A stretch of DNA of 64,000 bases from Xanthostigma xanthostigma (GCA_963575645.1 OY754464.1:28721501-28785500); one strand, 5' to 3'; numbered from the stretch's first letter, positions 11,938-25,111 are shown. Numbers and translations: made by a program. Notes: a model not told the origin generated them from the letters alone.

Positions 11938-12122
11938 TATAGACATGAGTTTTCTTGGAATAGTAGCTACTGAAATCAATCATGCATTACAGAAAATCGA
12001 TCCACATAAAATGCAACATAGGTCCGATTTATGTTGCATTTTAAGTAGAACGATTTTCTCTAATGCATTAATGGTTTTGCATTTTCCATTGCTACTATTC
12101 CAACAAAACTCATGTCTATATT
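11938..12122. repeat. Foldback element
   Basis: About 185 bp that folds on itself: 'tatagacatgagttttcttgg' (shortened arm) returns as 'caaaactcatgtctata', and 'aaaatgcaacata' returns as 'tatgttgcatttta'. The open frame at 11861-12124 runs through the hairpin and is spurious. Confidence 0.75.
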
Positions 12123-12157
12123 AATGTATTTTATATAAAATCCACTGTATATAAGAT

Positions 12158-12528
12158 ATAGCGGTCCCGCCCGGTTTCATCCGGATGCAAAAGAACGAAT
12201 GGGGGGAGGGACATGAGTACGCAAATTTATCTTAGATTATCGAGATGAATGTTGTGTCCAAATTTCATGATTATCGGAGTTACCGTTCAAAAGTTTTTGT
12301 CGGACGGACCAATTTTGAGTTACATTTTCCAACATTTTTCATTGATGCTCCGCTCCTATTGATCGTAGCGTGATATCATATAGCCTATAGCCTTCCTCGA
12401 TAAATGGGTTATCCAACAAAAATTTTTTTTTGCAATTCGAACCAGTCGTTCCTGAGATTAGCGCGTTCAACCAAACTACCAAATAAATTCTTCAGCTTTA
12501 TTATATTAGTAATTAGTATATGTATAGA
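12158..12528 (-). mobile_element. Helitron-like non-autonomous element
   Basis: In minus orientation it begins near 'tctatacatatactaat' and ends in a GC-rich hairpin-like 'ccgggcgggaccgcta' (a degraded CTAG). Internal wording 'gttcctgagattagcgcg' recurs in dispersed insect repeats of this type. It has no Rep/helicase. Confidence 0.5.
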
Positions 12529-13159
12529 TAGAAGATAACCAAGTTGACAGAGTCTATAGAGATACGCAGGTTACATGGAAAAATAGCCATCTTCGACAGT
12601 TGACCAAGTCAGAAAGATGATCAACTCAAAGTTTTACGGTGTATTAAAATATTTCAACTATTTGGAATGCTATATTTGAATTTTGTTCATTTTAGCAGCT
12701 TTATTCATCTGCCTTTTAGACCAGAGTGACTGTTAAAAATTCTATTTCGAAAGTCTTACAAAAATTCCTCTTAATGTAACATAAGCGATTTTTCGTCTTG
12801 TATAATGTGTAACTTATCAATATTTTTATAATACATGTACCTATATACAGAGTTTCCTAGATATGACTCGCCAGAGTCGATTTTTTTTTTTGATAGTCCC
12901 ATCAAGTTCTATATATTCTTAGTTATCAGTTATTAAAAAATATTATTTTTATTACATTTTAAATGAGAATCTCGTCAGAAGTGTATGTTATTTTTGAGAT
13001 TACACAAAATTTGTTTCAGACAAAAGTTTAAAAAACTGATTATACCAAGATTTGACTCTTTAAAGATAACGTAAAAATAAAGAAAAAAAATAAACTTTTA
13101 TGTGTAGTTTTGGGGAAACAAATACTTAAAAATTGTCGAACTAACCGTTAAACTAGATG
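12529..13159. other. No recognisable feature
   Basis: AT-rich DNA with no coding or repeat signal I can define. Confidence 0.4.
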
Positions 13160-13570
13160 TCACTTGATAATCAGTGATTTTCACAACAAATTAGTGAATT
13201 TTCATTAATAAATTTTCTCTCTAAAACTGAAATAAAGAAAATGTTACTATTTGAAATAGTGACTTTTGATTCACTTCCGGAATAGTGAATTCAAGTAAAA
13301 TTCACTCTCAGAATTTATAGTGAACCCATGATTTTATACGTGTCGCTTGTGGCGCCTCCATATACACTATACAGTTACTATAGATACTTATTATTATTCA
13401 TGTAGAATGTAGATTGTTCAATAGCAATATAATGGTCACTTATATAATTAGTAATTTTTATATTCACTAATTCATATTGTGAGTATTCACTAATTCTACG
13501 TGGTACGATTCTAGCATTGACAAATTGTGCATATGCACTTGTTATTAGTGAAAAATCACTTATTCATGTT
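13160..13570. repeat. MITE-like block dense in 'tagtgaa/ttcacta'
   Basis: The ends 'ataatcagtgattttcac' and 'gtgaaaaatcacttattc' are inverted. Between them the short word 'tagtga' or its complement 'tcacta' recurs about ten times in both orientations. Non-coding; no target duplication is clear. Confidence 0.45.
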
Positions 13571-13859
13571 TAGCGAGTATATGTTCCAATTTAATATTTC
13601 CTTTTCTATCTAAATTTCGAAATGTCCCATTATGCTCTCATTATCAAAAGTAAACTTTATAACTAACAAGTGATAAATGGATATTTTAGCTATTATTCAA
13701 TGTATAGAATAAAAAAAAAATTTTTTTTGTTGACCTGTGTGAAATGATCCACTGATGGGCAAAATCAAATTTAAAACTGATAAAAATGCATGGTGTCAGA
13801 AAAAAAATATAATTGAAAGGGTTAATACGAATATAGGTACATATAATATGGACTTTGAC

Positions 13860-14330
13860 GAGGTTATCTGAAAAAAAAATTGAAAAGAAGTTTGACCCTG
13901 CAGGTCATCTTGAAACTCCCCGCTATTTTCGAGTTCAAAACGCTCAAAAATATATAAGATATAGGAAGAAGTTTATTTTTTAGTTCTTCGAGCTCAAAAA
14001 AACGCTTTTTTACTAATTTTTCGTTCACGATATCTCGTGAACAAAGATGCCGCAAACCGCGTTTCAATCGGACACTCCGTTCAAAAGTAATAAGAGGTTT
14101 ACATTCAAACATACACTCACACACATACAGCCCTACGGACAACATCGCCAAAATAGTCAGAATAGCTTCCTAGGACCTCAACACTTCGAGATCTGACGAA
14201 AACTTGATTTTTAAAAATCGAGGTGAAAACTTCCCGATTTTTTTATATAAAGTTAAAAAATAGTCGAGACATAGGCCTGAGAAGTCATGTCTAACATACC
14301 CTGTATAAACCTACTAGTTTCCAATGATCT
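13860..14330 (+). repeat. Dispersed repeat family D, copy 1
   Basis: Shares wording with 20690-20910 and, inverted, 46940-47215: 'tcgagatctgacgaaaactt', 'gccgcaaacc', 'acacatacactcac'-like blocks and 'ttcgttttaaagatatcg'-like phrases. Non-coding. The minus open frame at 13864-14151 lies inside it and looks spurious. Confidence 0.6.
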
Positions 14331-15203
14331 GTTCAGCTGGAAATGCGCCTTATATATTATTTAAGATAATATAGTCGAGTGAACAAAATAAGATATCGAG
14401 TTTCTCGACGCCGAGAGCTTAACAGTTTATCGTCAAATATTCATAACGCCGCTGCGCCTCTGTCAATATCTCATGAAACTGCAGCACCGAGGGGTCTCAT
14501 CTATTACATATGTACTGTAGTACGTACGTACAACTTAAATTTCTTTTCCAATTTTATCGGCATCACCGACTATATTATTAATTTTTAATATGTTCACTTT
14601 GTCGCTTAGGCTTATGCGAGATTTTAGTAATAGTATTATAGCAATTATTTTATAGAAGATTATTTTTAGTGTGTTTGCTTTAATACGTAGTATGTAACAG
14701 GGGTTACCAACTGGCGGAACGCGAACTGTGCCAGGACCGCCAACATATTTTTTACGTAACTCATTTCATAAATCTGTTAACCTAGCTTTTTTTGTCGTGT
14801 TAGTTACTAGCGACCCGGTCCGGTTCCACTTATGACCTCTGCAGTCGGGCGTCCACAATCAAGGATGTTAAATATTAATAATTGCTCTCTGTAAGTCGAA
14901 GTTCATTTAATGCGAAGTACAACGAGTAACGAACAGATTCGAGAAACGCCTCGATGTTTTCGATTCTCTTGAGTATGTATCGTACACACTCTTGCATTAT
15001 AGTCGAAGAATCCACCGTACAATTTCCTATGTATCGAATAGACAGATAAATGCAGACTTAGAATTGGGGCAGACAAATAAGGTGCTGCAATTATTATTAT
15101 TTTCATTCTGCCGGATCATGATATGCAGACGTCACTTCCATGTTTTGGATTGTCTTATTATGTCATCGACTACATAAATACAATTGACGTCAAAATGTCA
15201 ATC
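14331..15203. other. No recognisable feature
   Basis: Mixed-composition DNA. The open frames at 14379-14588 and 14903-15177 lack any family signature. The last 8 bases (15196-15203) are the target duplication of the next element. Confidence 0.4.
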
Positions 15204-15460
15204 CAGCCCCGGATCTAGGGAGGGGGGCAAACCGGGGCACCCACTCTGGATGGCAGTTTCAGGGGGCGCCAAAATCATAATATATTATTGTTGAAAACGT
15301 TTTTTTTCAATTTACTCAATCTACTTGTTTTCTGTTCACGAAAAATGCCAACCATTATAATATATTTGTTAGTATTTTTAAGTAATTTATCCCAAACACT
15401 GGAGGGGGCGCCATTATCAAGTTTCTGCCCCGGTTCGAAAAAATCATAAATCCGGGGCTG
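15204..15460. mobile_element. hAT-like MITE
   Basis: Inverted ends 'cagccccggat' and 'atccggggctg', with an 8-bp flanking duplication of one mismatch ('tgtcaatc' and 'tgtcaata'). 257 bp, non-coding. An 8-bp duplication is typical of hAT transposases. Confidence 0.8.
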
Positions 15461-16300
15461 TGTCAATATCATATCTTGACATATCAGAGCTCATCCTGCC
15501 GGGACCTCGTGGCAGATCTATTTTTCCAATTTTCGACAGAAGAAAAACACTGCAATATTAATTGCAGCTGTTTTTTTATCTTTTCCAATTCCAACTCACA
15601 AATGAAGATTTGTTTGAGCTATTTGATACATAGGAAATCCGACGGTCGGCTCTGGTACTATTGCGAACATATCTCTAAGTTGGGCTGGGTTGGGCATTTT
15701 AGATTATCCCTGAGTTGCTGCTGTCGCAAACGGCCATGTAGAACAGTGAATGTGTGTGCAATGTGTGTGTGTGTGAGAGAGCTTGCTATAACTTTGTACT
15801 TTGAAGGCAGAGGCACTAATCTTCAAAGCTGATAAATTTCCTCCAAGCGCTGCTATCCGGTTCGTATCATGGGAATTTCTGAATTCCGATTGGTATTAAT
15901 CTTTAGAGGTCTCAGACCATACACAAAGTTTACAGTAGGTATAGACATGCCTTCACCTACTAGGTACACTACTAGATTGTCGCAAAGGATTTACTACACA
16001 GAGATTTTCCTTCCGTTTTTTTTTTTAATGTGTTGTGTTTATTTCATTGACTTAAAACATGAACTCCACATCTATGTAGGTATTATATAAAACGTAACGT
16101 TTTTCCGTCCGTCAGTATGCTTCTAACTCGAGAACGACTGAATCGATTTACATACATTTTTAGTCTTCCTATACTAATTGTCTTACCCAAATTAAGCTCT
16201 TGATTTGTACCCGAATCTATGTGAATGATGTGTTGGCTGTTGTGTGAGTGAGATGAAATAATATGGCTACCAATCAGTACTTTTAAGCATTTTAAGATCT
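15461..16300. other. No recognisable feature
   Basis: The open frames at 15476-15832 and 15869-16090 show no recognisable protein. A short (gt)n/(ga)n stretch lies near 15750-15780. From about 16090 the wording 'acgtttttccgtccgtcag...cgatttacatac' is repeat-like. Confidence 0.4.
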
Positions 16301-16401
16301 AAAATAAATAATAAAACACTTGAAGATGGACTTATTGTTCGAAACGATCGTCGAGAAAGAAAATATTTGTAGACTTTTCAAGTGTTTTATTATTTATTTT
16401 A
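16301..16401. repeat. Hairpin element with ~24-bp arms
   Basis: The arm 'aaaataaataataaaacac' at 16301 is perfectly inverted near 16380-16401. About 100 bp in total, with the centre containing 'gttcgaaacgatcgtcgag'. Confidence 0.65.
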
Positions 16402-17162
16402 TATTAATCATGTTCTACCAAGTGCCGAGTGAAAAATCAGTGCAAATTATTTTAAGATTTGTTAAATGACGTAGGTTTAATATTTTTAATCCAGTAACGA
16501 CATTATATTTACATGAAGTTTTTCGATTTTTTCTTATGAACGCATGTTGGATTTCGACATCTTATATGAGGATTTTTTCTAATGAATCAAGTCAAATTAC
16601 GAAATTTCTAGTTTTATAACGTCATCCCCTCCTGATGGAGTGTATTGGGAAAAACAAATTTTGTTGAAACAAATGAATGCCAGCTATCTAACAATGTAGC
16701 AAAAAATCTTTTTTGCTAACTTGTTGAGATAATATGGAGGAACCATCGTGTACCGAACTTTTTTTAAACTTTTTTATCAAGATAAATTATTACCAGTGTT
16801 TAATATACATAATTAGTGTTCACAAAATTAAAAATAATTAAATCAATAAATATAATTTTAAATTGTTGGCGATGCTTTATCTGATATTCTTTCTGCAAAA
16901 AAAACACCTGCAGTGATGCAACTGCAGGAAGAAATATATACCTGCAGTATAGGTGTATGTATATTATTATATTCATATGAGTTCATAACTAATATAAGTT
17001 AATAATCTATATTTGTGCGTGTACATGTATTTGCATTGTGCAGTGGTCAGTCAATAAAAATACACCCATGGCGATTTTTCTCATCACATTTTTCAAAAAT
17101 GTTCTCTCTTATACTGATGCAAACGTGAGTGTTATTCTAGAATCTAGATCATTCACTGGGGT
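16402..17162. other. No recognisable feature
   Basis: AT-rich DNA with a few 'cctgcag' repeats near 16910-16950. No gene. Confidence 0.4.
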
Positions 17163-17265
17163 TGGAAAAAAATATGTCCGAGCGTGTTTCCATAGTATGT
17201 CTATTACAAGTTTCCAGGTTCTGATTCCAGAAGTGATAAAATAGGTATCAATTGGATTTTCTAAT
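17163..17265 (+). repeat. SINE-like segment (family S)
   Basis: Contains 'ccaggttctgattccag', close to a polymerase III B box, then 'aattggattttctaatt'. The arrangement recurs in intron 1 of all three cathepsin genes (about 31325-31420, 42300-42410, 52355-52460). Confidence 0.4.
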
Positions 17266-17383
17266 TGATACGAAAAAATAATAAAAATAATTCGCAATAC
17301 AAAGCTGAAGTTCTGATAATATTTACATGATAACATTTTTTAATGATCGGTATTTCGACATTAATTATGTCTTCTTCAAGGTA

Positions 17384-17740
17384 CTGTGAAATCTCGTGAT
17401 AACGAACATGTCTGGAAAAGACAAGCTGTCCGTAAAAATGAAGTTGTCTGTACCTGAATCTCTACATGGATCTTTTTGAGTGTATTGAGAATGTTTATTG
17501 ATACGTTATATCGGAAGTTATAAGAAAACCATAATAATATATAAGAATTATTCTTTTCTGTGAGCTAGTTTACGAAATTGATTGATTTTTATTTGCTTCT
17601 GGGCTGCTTTCTTCTCGTCATTAAAATTCGAACGCCGTGGCATCGCAGAACTCATTTTTACCGTGAACTGCCTGGGACGAAGGTCGTCCGTTATAACTGA
17701 AGTTCGTTGTATTGGAGTTCATTTAAACAAACGTTCACTG
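17384..17740. mobile_element. pogo/Tigger-like MITE
   Basis: Inverted ends 'ctgtgaaatctcgtgataac' and 'aaacgttcactg' are flanked by TA on both sides. The interior repeats 'cgttat' and 'gttcgttgt' motifs. About 357 bp, non-coding. It splits a larger inverted pair ('ttcgacattaat' at 17354 and 'attaatgtcgaa' near 17782). Confidence 0.6.
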
Positions 17741-17875
17741 TACTGCTAATTTCTTTTTAAGATCGTGAAGAATATAAAATTAATGTCGAAACGATACTCA
17801 TTAAAAGTTTTTAGCAAGTAAATGCTGTTAATTATTTAGCCTATAGTAGACCGATTTTTCTTTATAATTTTTTAA

Positions 17876-18124
17876 TCTATACTAATATTAAAAAGAGTTA
17901 AAATTTGTAAGTTTGAATGTAGAAGGTAATCTCCGTGACAAACAACTCATTCGATTTCAAAAAATGTTTCATCAATATTTAGAATGGAGCTTTAGGATGG
18001 ACATAGGCTATATATTATCGCGTTAAAATGAAAGCGCTGTTCGTGGACGTCAATTTTGCAACGTAAGTCGACGAAAAAACGGCGACAATCTACAAATTCG
18101 GGCGAAGCCGGACCGGGCCGCTAG
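17876..18124 (+). mobile_element. Non-autonomous Helitron-like element
   Basis: Starts 'TCTATACTAATATTA' and ends 'gaccgggccgCTAG', with flanking A and T, as expected for Helitron insertion between A and T. The GC-rich stem just before CTAG fits the terminal hairpin. 249 bp, non-coding; 54471-54723 is an inverted relative. Confidence 0.75.
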
Positions 18125-18348
18125 TATAAAATATAATTCTGATTTTCTTCTGGCCGATCCAAATCATCTATGCTAAACTATATTTTAGTCAAGTAAGAAT
18201 CGGGTGACTATATCAGAAACGGGAATTTAAATTTAGCGGTATACTTCATATCCGTTCACGCATGCGCAATCACCCACGCCCGATCACTGTCAAAAATATA
18301 AATAAACGCTCAGAACGTGTCGCGTTGTCCGAGACTGTCTAAAATAAA
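18125..18348. other. Spacer, possible repeat fragment
   Basis: Begins with wording shared with 5097 ('atatcagaaacg.gaattta'). No gene. Confidence 0.3.
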
Positions 18349-18352
18349 ATAT

Positions 18353-18952
18353 TGTTACAAACTTCTTGTTGAGACGGCAAAGAAGTTCGTGAGATGACAA
18401 TCGACTCGTCATTCTAACAAAGACACACTGATTGTTGTGGGAGACAACAATCGGCTTGATTGTTGTTCCAACAATAGGCGTAGGCTAAAAGGGCTTTGTT
18501 GCCAAATTCCAGACAACAATGAAAGCAACAAAGGAAAGAACTATCCAGCGCCTATATAAACCACGGGATAACTTAGTGGATATACAGTCATACAGACACA
18601 GTCACAGTCATACAGTGTCCCTCATCCTGTGATACATAAATTCGACATAAATTAACAGTTAGTGAACAGTGCTGAGGTAACTGCTGAAATAAATAGTTTA
18701 ACATAAATAATTTCCTGTATTGATAAATAAATAAATAAACTATGTCAATGAGTGTGTAAATAATCCTGTTTATATAGTTGTATAGTGACTTTGTATTCTT
18801 CATTACTTATTCTATTATTTTATCAATTAGAACTGTTGTTTTGTTTCTGTTACGCTATAGAGAAGTGCTTTTTAGTTTGTTTATTTGTCACGTTAATGTT
18901 TCACTATTGTAAATTAATATTTTCCACCACGGACTAGAACAGTTTTGCTAGA
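18353..18952 (+). mobile_element. Solo LTR (family L), older copy
   Basis: Starts TGTTACAA and ends 'gttttgctaga', with ATAT repeated on both sides (18349-18352, 18953-18956). Related throughout to the LTR at 38302-38982. It carries a TATA box (TATATAAA, 18553-18560) and 'ttgtatagtgactttgtatt'. No internal retroelement sequence adjoins it, so it is a recombined solo LTR. The end has drifted and the AATAAA of the sister copy is mutated. Confidence 0.8.
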
Positions 18953-19215
18953 ATATCTTGAACGTTTGCATCTCTACTCTGACTACCAACGCATTGCAAG
19001 TTATCACAGTAGGAACACAAAATCACAAAATATTTAATTACATAAAGTATACACGCTGTTCAAATAACATGTGCATATTATAACAAGAAAAATCTTTGTA
19101 GACGACTGTTGCAGTGAACAAGACGACAGAGAACAGAAAATTTATTGATGATGGAATTAATACAGTGGAGTCAGTTCAGAATGACGTTCCAGAGAAATTC
19201 CAATTGAGTCATAAT

Positions 19216-19809
19216 TAACGTGACCATTTATTTTTTTACTCAAAATGGGACATCGGTTTATTTACGTCCATTACCAGGTTCTTAATAAAAAAAACACATT
19301 TTTAATGTTTTTTATTCAGAAAAACTCAGATATTATTACTTATTACAAATTAAAAATACGCAACATAAAATATCTAGTTATATTTATATTTATCAGAGGA
19401 ACAGATTGAGAGATTGTTAATTATAGACGCTCAGTATCTGAGGTCATCAGCGTCATCAGAGGAACATATTTATATCATATTTTGCTTATGAGAAAAGAGA
19501 AAGGTACATATATGCACTTATATCTATGATAAACAAATATAGAAATAGCAATTGGTTGAAATACAATTATTGTCAATAATATGATATAGATATACAGTTT
19601 TTTAAATATTTACATCTTTTTAATTAACGTAAATTTACTTTTTTTAGCTAAAATAGAAACCCGCAACACTCGCGTCCGGCGAGATCTATAATTTTCTCGC
19701 GGTTTAGGAAAACGGAACAATTGTGCGTCCCGGAGCTTTCTTTGGGGACAACGGGACAGAACCAAAAAAAGGGATGGTCCCGTTCAAAACGGGACGTATG
19801 GTCACGTTA
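19216..19809. mobile_element. hAT-like non-autonomous element
   Basis: Inverted ends 'taacgtgaccat' and 'atggtcacgtta'. The flanking 8-bp words 'gtcataat' and 'ctcataat' differ by one base. The interior includes 'aaaatgggacat' and 'aaaacgggacgt' near the ends. About 594 bp with no transposase. A possible fragment of the same family lies near 21410-21490 ('gggacgtcccg'). Confidence 0.65.
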
Positions 19810-20649
19810 CTCATAATGTGCAACTCGCCGTGTTCCATTTAAAAATTGTCGCAGACCACAGTATCGTTTATATATGTACAATATAAAATAAAACGAAGAG
19901 AAAAAAGATAAATTATTATTTATGTAGTGAATATTTAGATAAGATTACTTAATTTTTTTTAGTCATTTTAAGTGTCACTTTTTTACATTCTCGCAAATTT
20001 AAGTTAAATGTGATATGACAGCACACAAACTTTCTTATTATGCCACCGCGAGCATGACATTCTGAAACTGCTTATTTCCACCCAGTTAAACATAGCCCAT
20101 ACTTATCGGATATTATAGATGATGGAAGGTTCTTGCAATATTAAAACCAAACTATTGGTAAAAGGACGTCATGATAAAGCGGTTGGACCATTAAATGCAA
20201 GGTTATAAATAATTTTACAATGAAATATTTTTATTTTGAATTTCTTAAAATTTGTTAATTTTTATTCCATGTAAAAAGTACGTAATGAAATAGTTTCATT
20301 TAAAAAGTATTAGCTGCCAATTAAAAAAAAACTAGGCATTGTATACCTATGTTCAAAAAAGAAAAAAAAATTGGAACCGGTTGATCTGTGGACCAACCCT
20401 AAAACTTCCCGTTAAATACGTTACAATAACGATTGTATTTAAAATAACGGGAAATTTGCTTACTGCATTGTGATATATTCTTAATCATTTCGAATGATAC
20501 TATTAAAGGTTATAGAAAAATAAGAAAATAAAATTTTGTTTATTGATAGATTTTTATATTCAAGGTAATTTAAGTTTCATTGAACTTTTTTGATCACCTT
20601 ATAAACAAGTAGATTAGGAGCTATGCGATGAAAACGCAAAAAAAAATGT

Positions 20650-20930
20650 TATTTTTCTAATTATTTTGAACCGACTTTCCCGACTGACTCCAACATGTAA
20701 TCAGATCTAAGTCTCAATAAACCCTTTCGAATGCCGCAAACCCTATCTCAATCAGTAGATTCGTTTTAAAGATATCGTACGACAAAAATTTATTTACACA
20801 TACACTCACATCCAAAAATAGTGAAAATAGTTTCTTAGAACCCTAAAACATCGAGATCTGATGAAAACTCGATTTTCGAAAATTGAACCGAAACCAATAA
20901 ATTCCCGTTTTTTTTTTAAATTTTCAATAG
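20650..20930 (+). repeat. Dispersed repeat family D, copy 2
   Basis: Matches 13860-14330 and inverted 46940-47215, for example 'atcgagatctgatgaaaact', 'aatcagatctaagtctcaat' and 'gccgcaaaccctatctcaat'. Non-coding. Confidence 0.6.
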
Positions 20931-23900
20931 CGGGAAAATAAAATTTAACGGTCTTGTATCGGTGGGCTTGTGAATTCTACGTAGTCTTACACTCCTTGCG
21001 CAAATTTTAGGAAAGCATGCACGAACTAGTGTTTCCAGGTCCAATATGCCAAATATCAGGGCAGAAGATTAAAGAAATCGGGACAACTAAAAAGAAAACA
21101 AGGTTTTTTGAATCAATGATTATTTTTACCATTAAGTGCCGAAAATAATGGGAGGGTAGTACAATTGACCGTAACTAACTTCCATAATGTTTTTTTTATT
21201 ACAACAAAATTTAAATGTTAAATTGCTATAACTAATTTAAAATATTTTTCTATATACAACTTTTTGTAAAAAACGAGCAAGTCTAACATAATAATGTCGT
21301 CATAATCTTTGAATCTTACTTGCAAGAACAATCAATGTTGGGCAAGATATTAAATACGCGCGAAGCTTGAACTTTTTATAATTACCTATCGGATTATACT
21401 GTGTCCCGATCGAGGATGAATCAGGACGTGTTTACAGATCCCTGAAAAATCGGGACGTCCCGCACAAATCGATATATCTGGCACAAATAGATTATTTTTT
21501 CATTTTGAAGGAGTATGTGGGAAGCTTTTTTTGTTTTTATTAAGCAAACACAATAAAAGATGTCCGTTGGCAGTTTGTTGTTTCATATATTATAACAAAT
21601 AATTGAAAATTTATAATATTCTATTTCTTTATATTATGATTCTATGAACCTAAATAGTCCAACATACAAAAAATATTATTTATTTTGCATTTAAATATCA
21701 AGAGATATGTTAGTAATTTCTCGAGTTAATCTATTTATAATTTCATCTGGCGATATTTGGTCTTCTTGTTCAAATGAGAGGCAAACACGCATGTTATCGA
21801 GTGAGTCAAATTGTTCATCTAAAGATGATTACTGTTTAAAATATGACGTTCAAACATTCACTCAGGTCTGACTGATGAGTCGTTTGTTTTATGGCCATAT
21901 TCACCGAACGTAAGTAGTTATTTATTCGGTTCATTTGTTCTTCAGGTAGATATTCCTCCGAATAAATAGCGATAATTCGATTCACCAAGCGCATAATTAA
22001 TTATGTTCACCACAGGTATAAATCTATTCTGTCTTACTTCGGGGGTATAAATATTTATTCGCCTGATAAAATAATAATGGCCGCCACATGATCATAATAG
22101 CTAACCTATAAACATGGAGTATTATACAAATCTTTGATTAACGTCTGAATAGAACTCTTCAAGTAAATAAAATTGTCGATCAATTTTTCTTATTTACTTA
22201 TGGAGTATTATATCTACAGTTTGCTCTTGTGAATTTATTTATGTGTTGTTTATTAACCTTTTGTAAAGTGTGTAGTTGTAAAATATTAAAGTTAGTGGAA
22301 GTTTCGTGTGCAATTGGGCTAGGATTAAACATTATTATTTTGTGAAACTTTTGTTTTCACGTTTACACTAACGCCATCGGTCGGATTTTTGGGTAAACGT
22401 CAAAATATTCAACAAAAAAAGCAAGGATTATAGTACAGTGTACGTATATTTATTCGTTAAATAATGTATTTGTTCCAAGACTAGTAACTTCTATCTTTAA
22501 TAGTGTTCGATGAATATGGGAAATAGTGTATTAAAATCTATGAAAATAAAATAACCATTTTTGAAATGAAACTTTTAAATAGGTGCGGAAGATAGGAGTG
22601 TTTCTGATCAGATATGCAAAAAGCTTGTCAAAAGTACTGGTGGGGATAAAGAGAAAGGATTACAACCGTGGTATTACTAGTAGATATAGAGGAATCTGTT
22701 GATATACTGAAAGCTGTCGTTAAGGTGAGTGAAAAATGTATCACTGATTTTTTTCAGATTTTTTCCGAGCAACCGATTAGAATTTAAGATGTCTCTATTA
22801 ATTATCGTTAAAATATTTTTTCAAAAATACCTACTCACTTTACAGAGGCGCTCAGGATATGTAAACTCTTAAATAAAAGTTCATATGCACATTCTTTTGA
22901 TCGATGTTCTTTCTTCGATCAAACTATACACGTTGTTATTATGGATTTTAAATTATCTATGTTTGTGAGCTAACATAAATAGGTACAAACAGGCACAGTA
23001 ACCTGTACAGAAACCACACACGTAAGAAGATATCATAATTATAATTAAAGTGAAGTCAAGAGTTTACGTCGAGCGTGCCTTACCTATTATGCGATCGGTT
23101 CCGTTCGAATATACCTCCAGGAGATCGAAAAGTCTCTACGCAGTAAACAATATGTGTAGTGTATACCTATTACACCTAAAGAGGAAAAGTTTGCGTGTTT
23201 TTTTACGACGGATAATTTCAGAAACTACTGAATTGATAAAAAGAAAAATAACTTTTTAAAAGCCTTATTTTTATACAGGTGTCTCTAATAACAACCGACA
23301 ACGCTTTCATGAAACAGTATTGGACCGATTTAACTCAATTTAGCTATAGTTTATATCTATATAAAAAGTGGATTCTTTCGGAAATAAGTCCTTTTCAAAG
23401 TGTTCCTTTCAAAACGGAACAGTATGGAATCACTTCGATGTCCGCTTGTCTGTCACAGGCGTTTTGCTCTAAAACTGTTATATAAAATTTAAAATTTGGC
23501 ACAGAGATAGAGTATGGTGGCCTAATTACAGAAGTGATGTATAAAACGTCTAATTTTTATTCTGGTGGTTAATTTTGGGAGGTAAATTGGAAAATGGAAG
23601 AAACGAATTTCAAGGGCATTGTGTAAGCATGTAGGATGTCATATGAAACCTTATTGTAGCCCGAATTTAACAACCTATATATGACGCATTTGTTGAATTT
23701 TTTTCGAAAATAACGCCTTTATCACCAAAAGGACCCTAATAAAAATCTCAAAAAATCATGAACATTGAGAATTAGGTGTAGACTGAACGAAAATTACCAG
23801 AATAGAAAAATTATTGTGAAATTAATTGTTTAAAGAATTTAATTGACACTATATTTCAAATTAATGATTAAACGCCACACTGGTATAAAATCGAGCGATT

Positions 23901-24127
23901 ATACAAGCTATATGCTCGTATGGCGGTAGATAAATTAATGCAGTTTTCTTAAAATAATTTTTTTATCTCCAATAACCTTTAATATTACAAATTCCTCCAG
24001 TATATTATAGTAGTGTTGATCCAATAGTTGTTATATGTTAAACCTTCTTTAATGTAATTAATTGACGAATCATGCGTACAGCTGTTTCAGATAATAAATA
24101 TTCTATTCTATTCTAGAATGTCACAGT
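20931..24127. other. Long stretch without a recognised gene
   Basis: AT-rich. Contains a fragment of the 3671 foldback arm at about 22128-22195 and a LINE-tail-like '(attct)n' end near 24095-24117. The open frames at 23050-23485 show no family signature. A segment at about 22580-22730 ends in GTGAGT like a splice donor but has an early stop and no recognisable protein. Confidence 0.4.
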
Positions 24128-24337
24128 GAAGGAAGGTTTGGTTGAAGATCAGAAATAAGCTTCACCAATGTTACGCTAGTAGCCAACTTTTCGAAAAATT
24201 TATTTTCATCTTCAGGGCCTATAAACATAATATATAACTATACATGTTTATAGGCCCTGAAAATGAAAATACATTTTTCGAAACGTTGGCCACGGCGTAA
24301 CATTGGTAAAGCTTATCCTCAACCAAACCTTCCTTCA
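24128..24337. repeat. Near-perfect foldback element
   Basis: About 210 bp in which the left half (gaaggaaggtttggttgaag, ...caccaatgttacg) is the reverse complement of the right half (cgtaacattggt..., caaccaaaccttccttc). Arms are about 95 bp around 'atataactata'. Non-coding. Confidence 0.8.
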
Positions 24338-25111
24338 TTCTTACAAATTCCTTACGAAATTTAGTACCTACTTTAACTTTGGACGTTGTTTAACTTTCCT
24401 AGTAGGCTTTATTATTATTACATTTTGGCAATATGACGTCAAGAGTTCGCATCATATCCACCTTAACACTCGTCAGATTATGATGAATCTGTCGACATCT
24501 CATTTGTGAAAAAGCGTCGAGCTGTTGGAGTGCTACAGTGGCACAAATTTATCCACAAATTTAATGAATATATTAAAATCGGGTCTTTATACCAGTGGCT
24601 TTGCTCGCGTTCATGTCGGTTACAAATGTTAATAGTGTGTATTACACAAATTAATTTAATGTCCAAACCTAACAATTACAACCAAAATTACTAATTCTGT
24701 AATAATTGCAGGTTTTGATGAACTGCCTGTCTAAATGCAAACACCTTTGAAACTGTTGGTAGGTAAGGTTCGTTAGTCATTAACTCAATATTACATTACG
24801 TACCATCCTGTTGTTCGGTGTTATTAGTATACTTACTTGTACATAGTATATAGGCGAATACACTATTGGCTTCGGTTGGATGGCGAGATCTAAGGGTTGA
24901 ACCATGAAATGGCTTGGGGGATCTCCTCATGGATTTTTTCTTAAAGAGTAATTTTAAAGCAATCTGAGAACGTTAGGATGCACTAACATTTTGCCTTATT
25001 TGAGAAAAAAACATCCTAAAGATGAGTGGGAATCATATGCAGAAAAATTATAAAGCAGTCACTATATCATATTATGTTGATAAACTAGCTGTTCTAACAA
25101 ACGCAACTTAT
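24338..25111. other. No gene; repeat fragment
   Basis: Around 24848-24905, 'gaatacactattggcttcgg' followed by 'ggatggcgagatctaaggg' resembles the end of repeat family R (33995, 50902, 63856). The rest is unassigned. Confidence 0.35.

Noticed and set aside
22580..22735. Possible exon ending at a GTGAGT donor
   Set aside because: It contains early stops, has no recognisable protein and no partner exon nearby.
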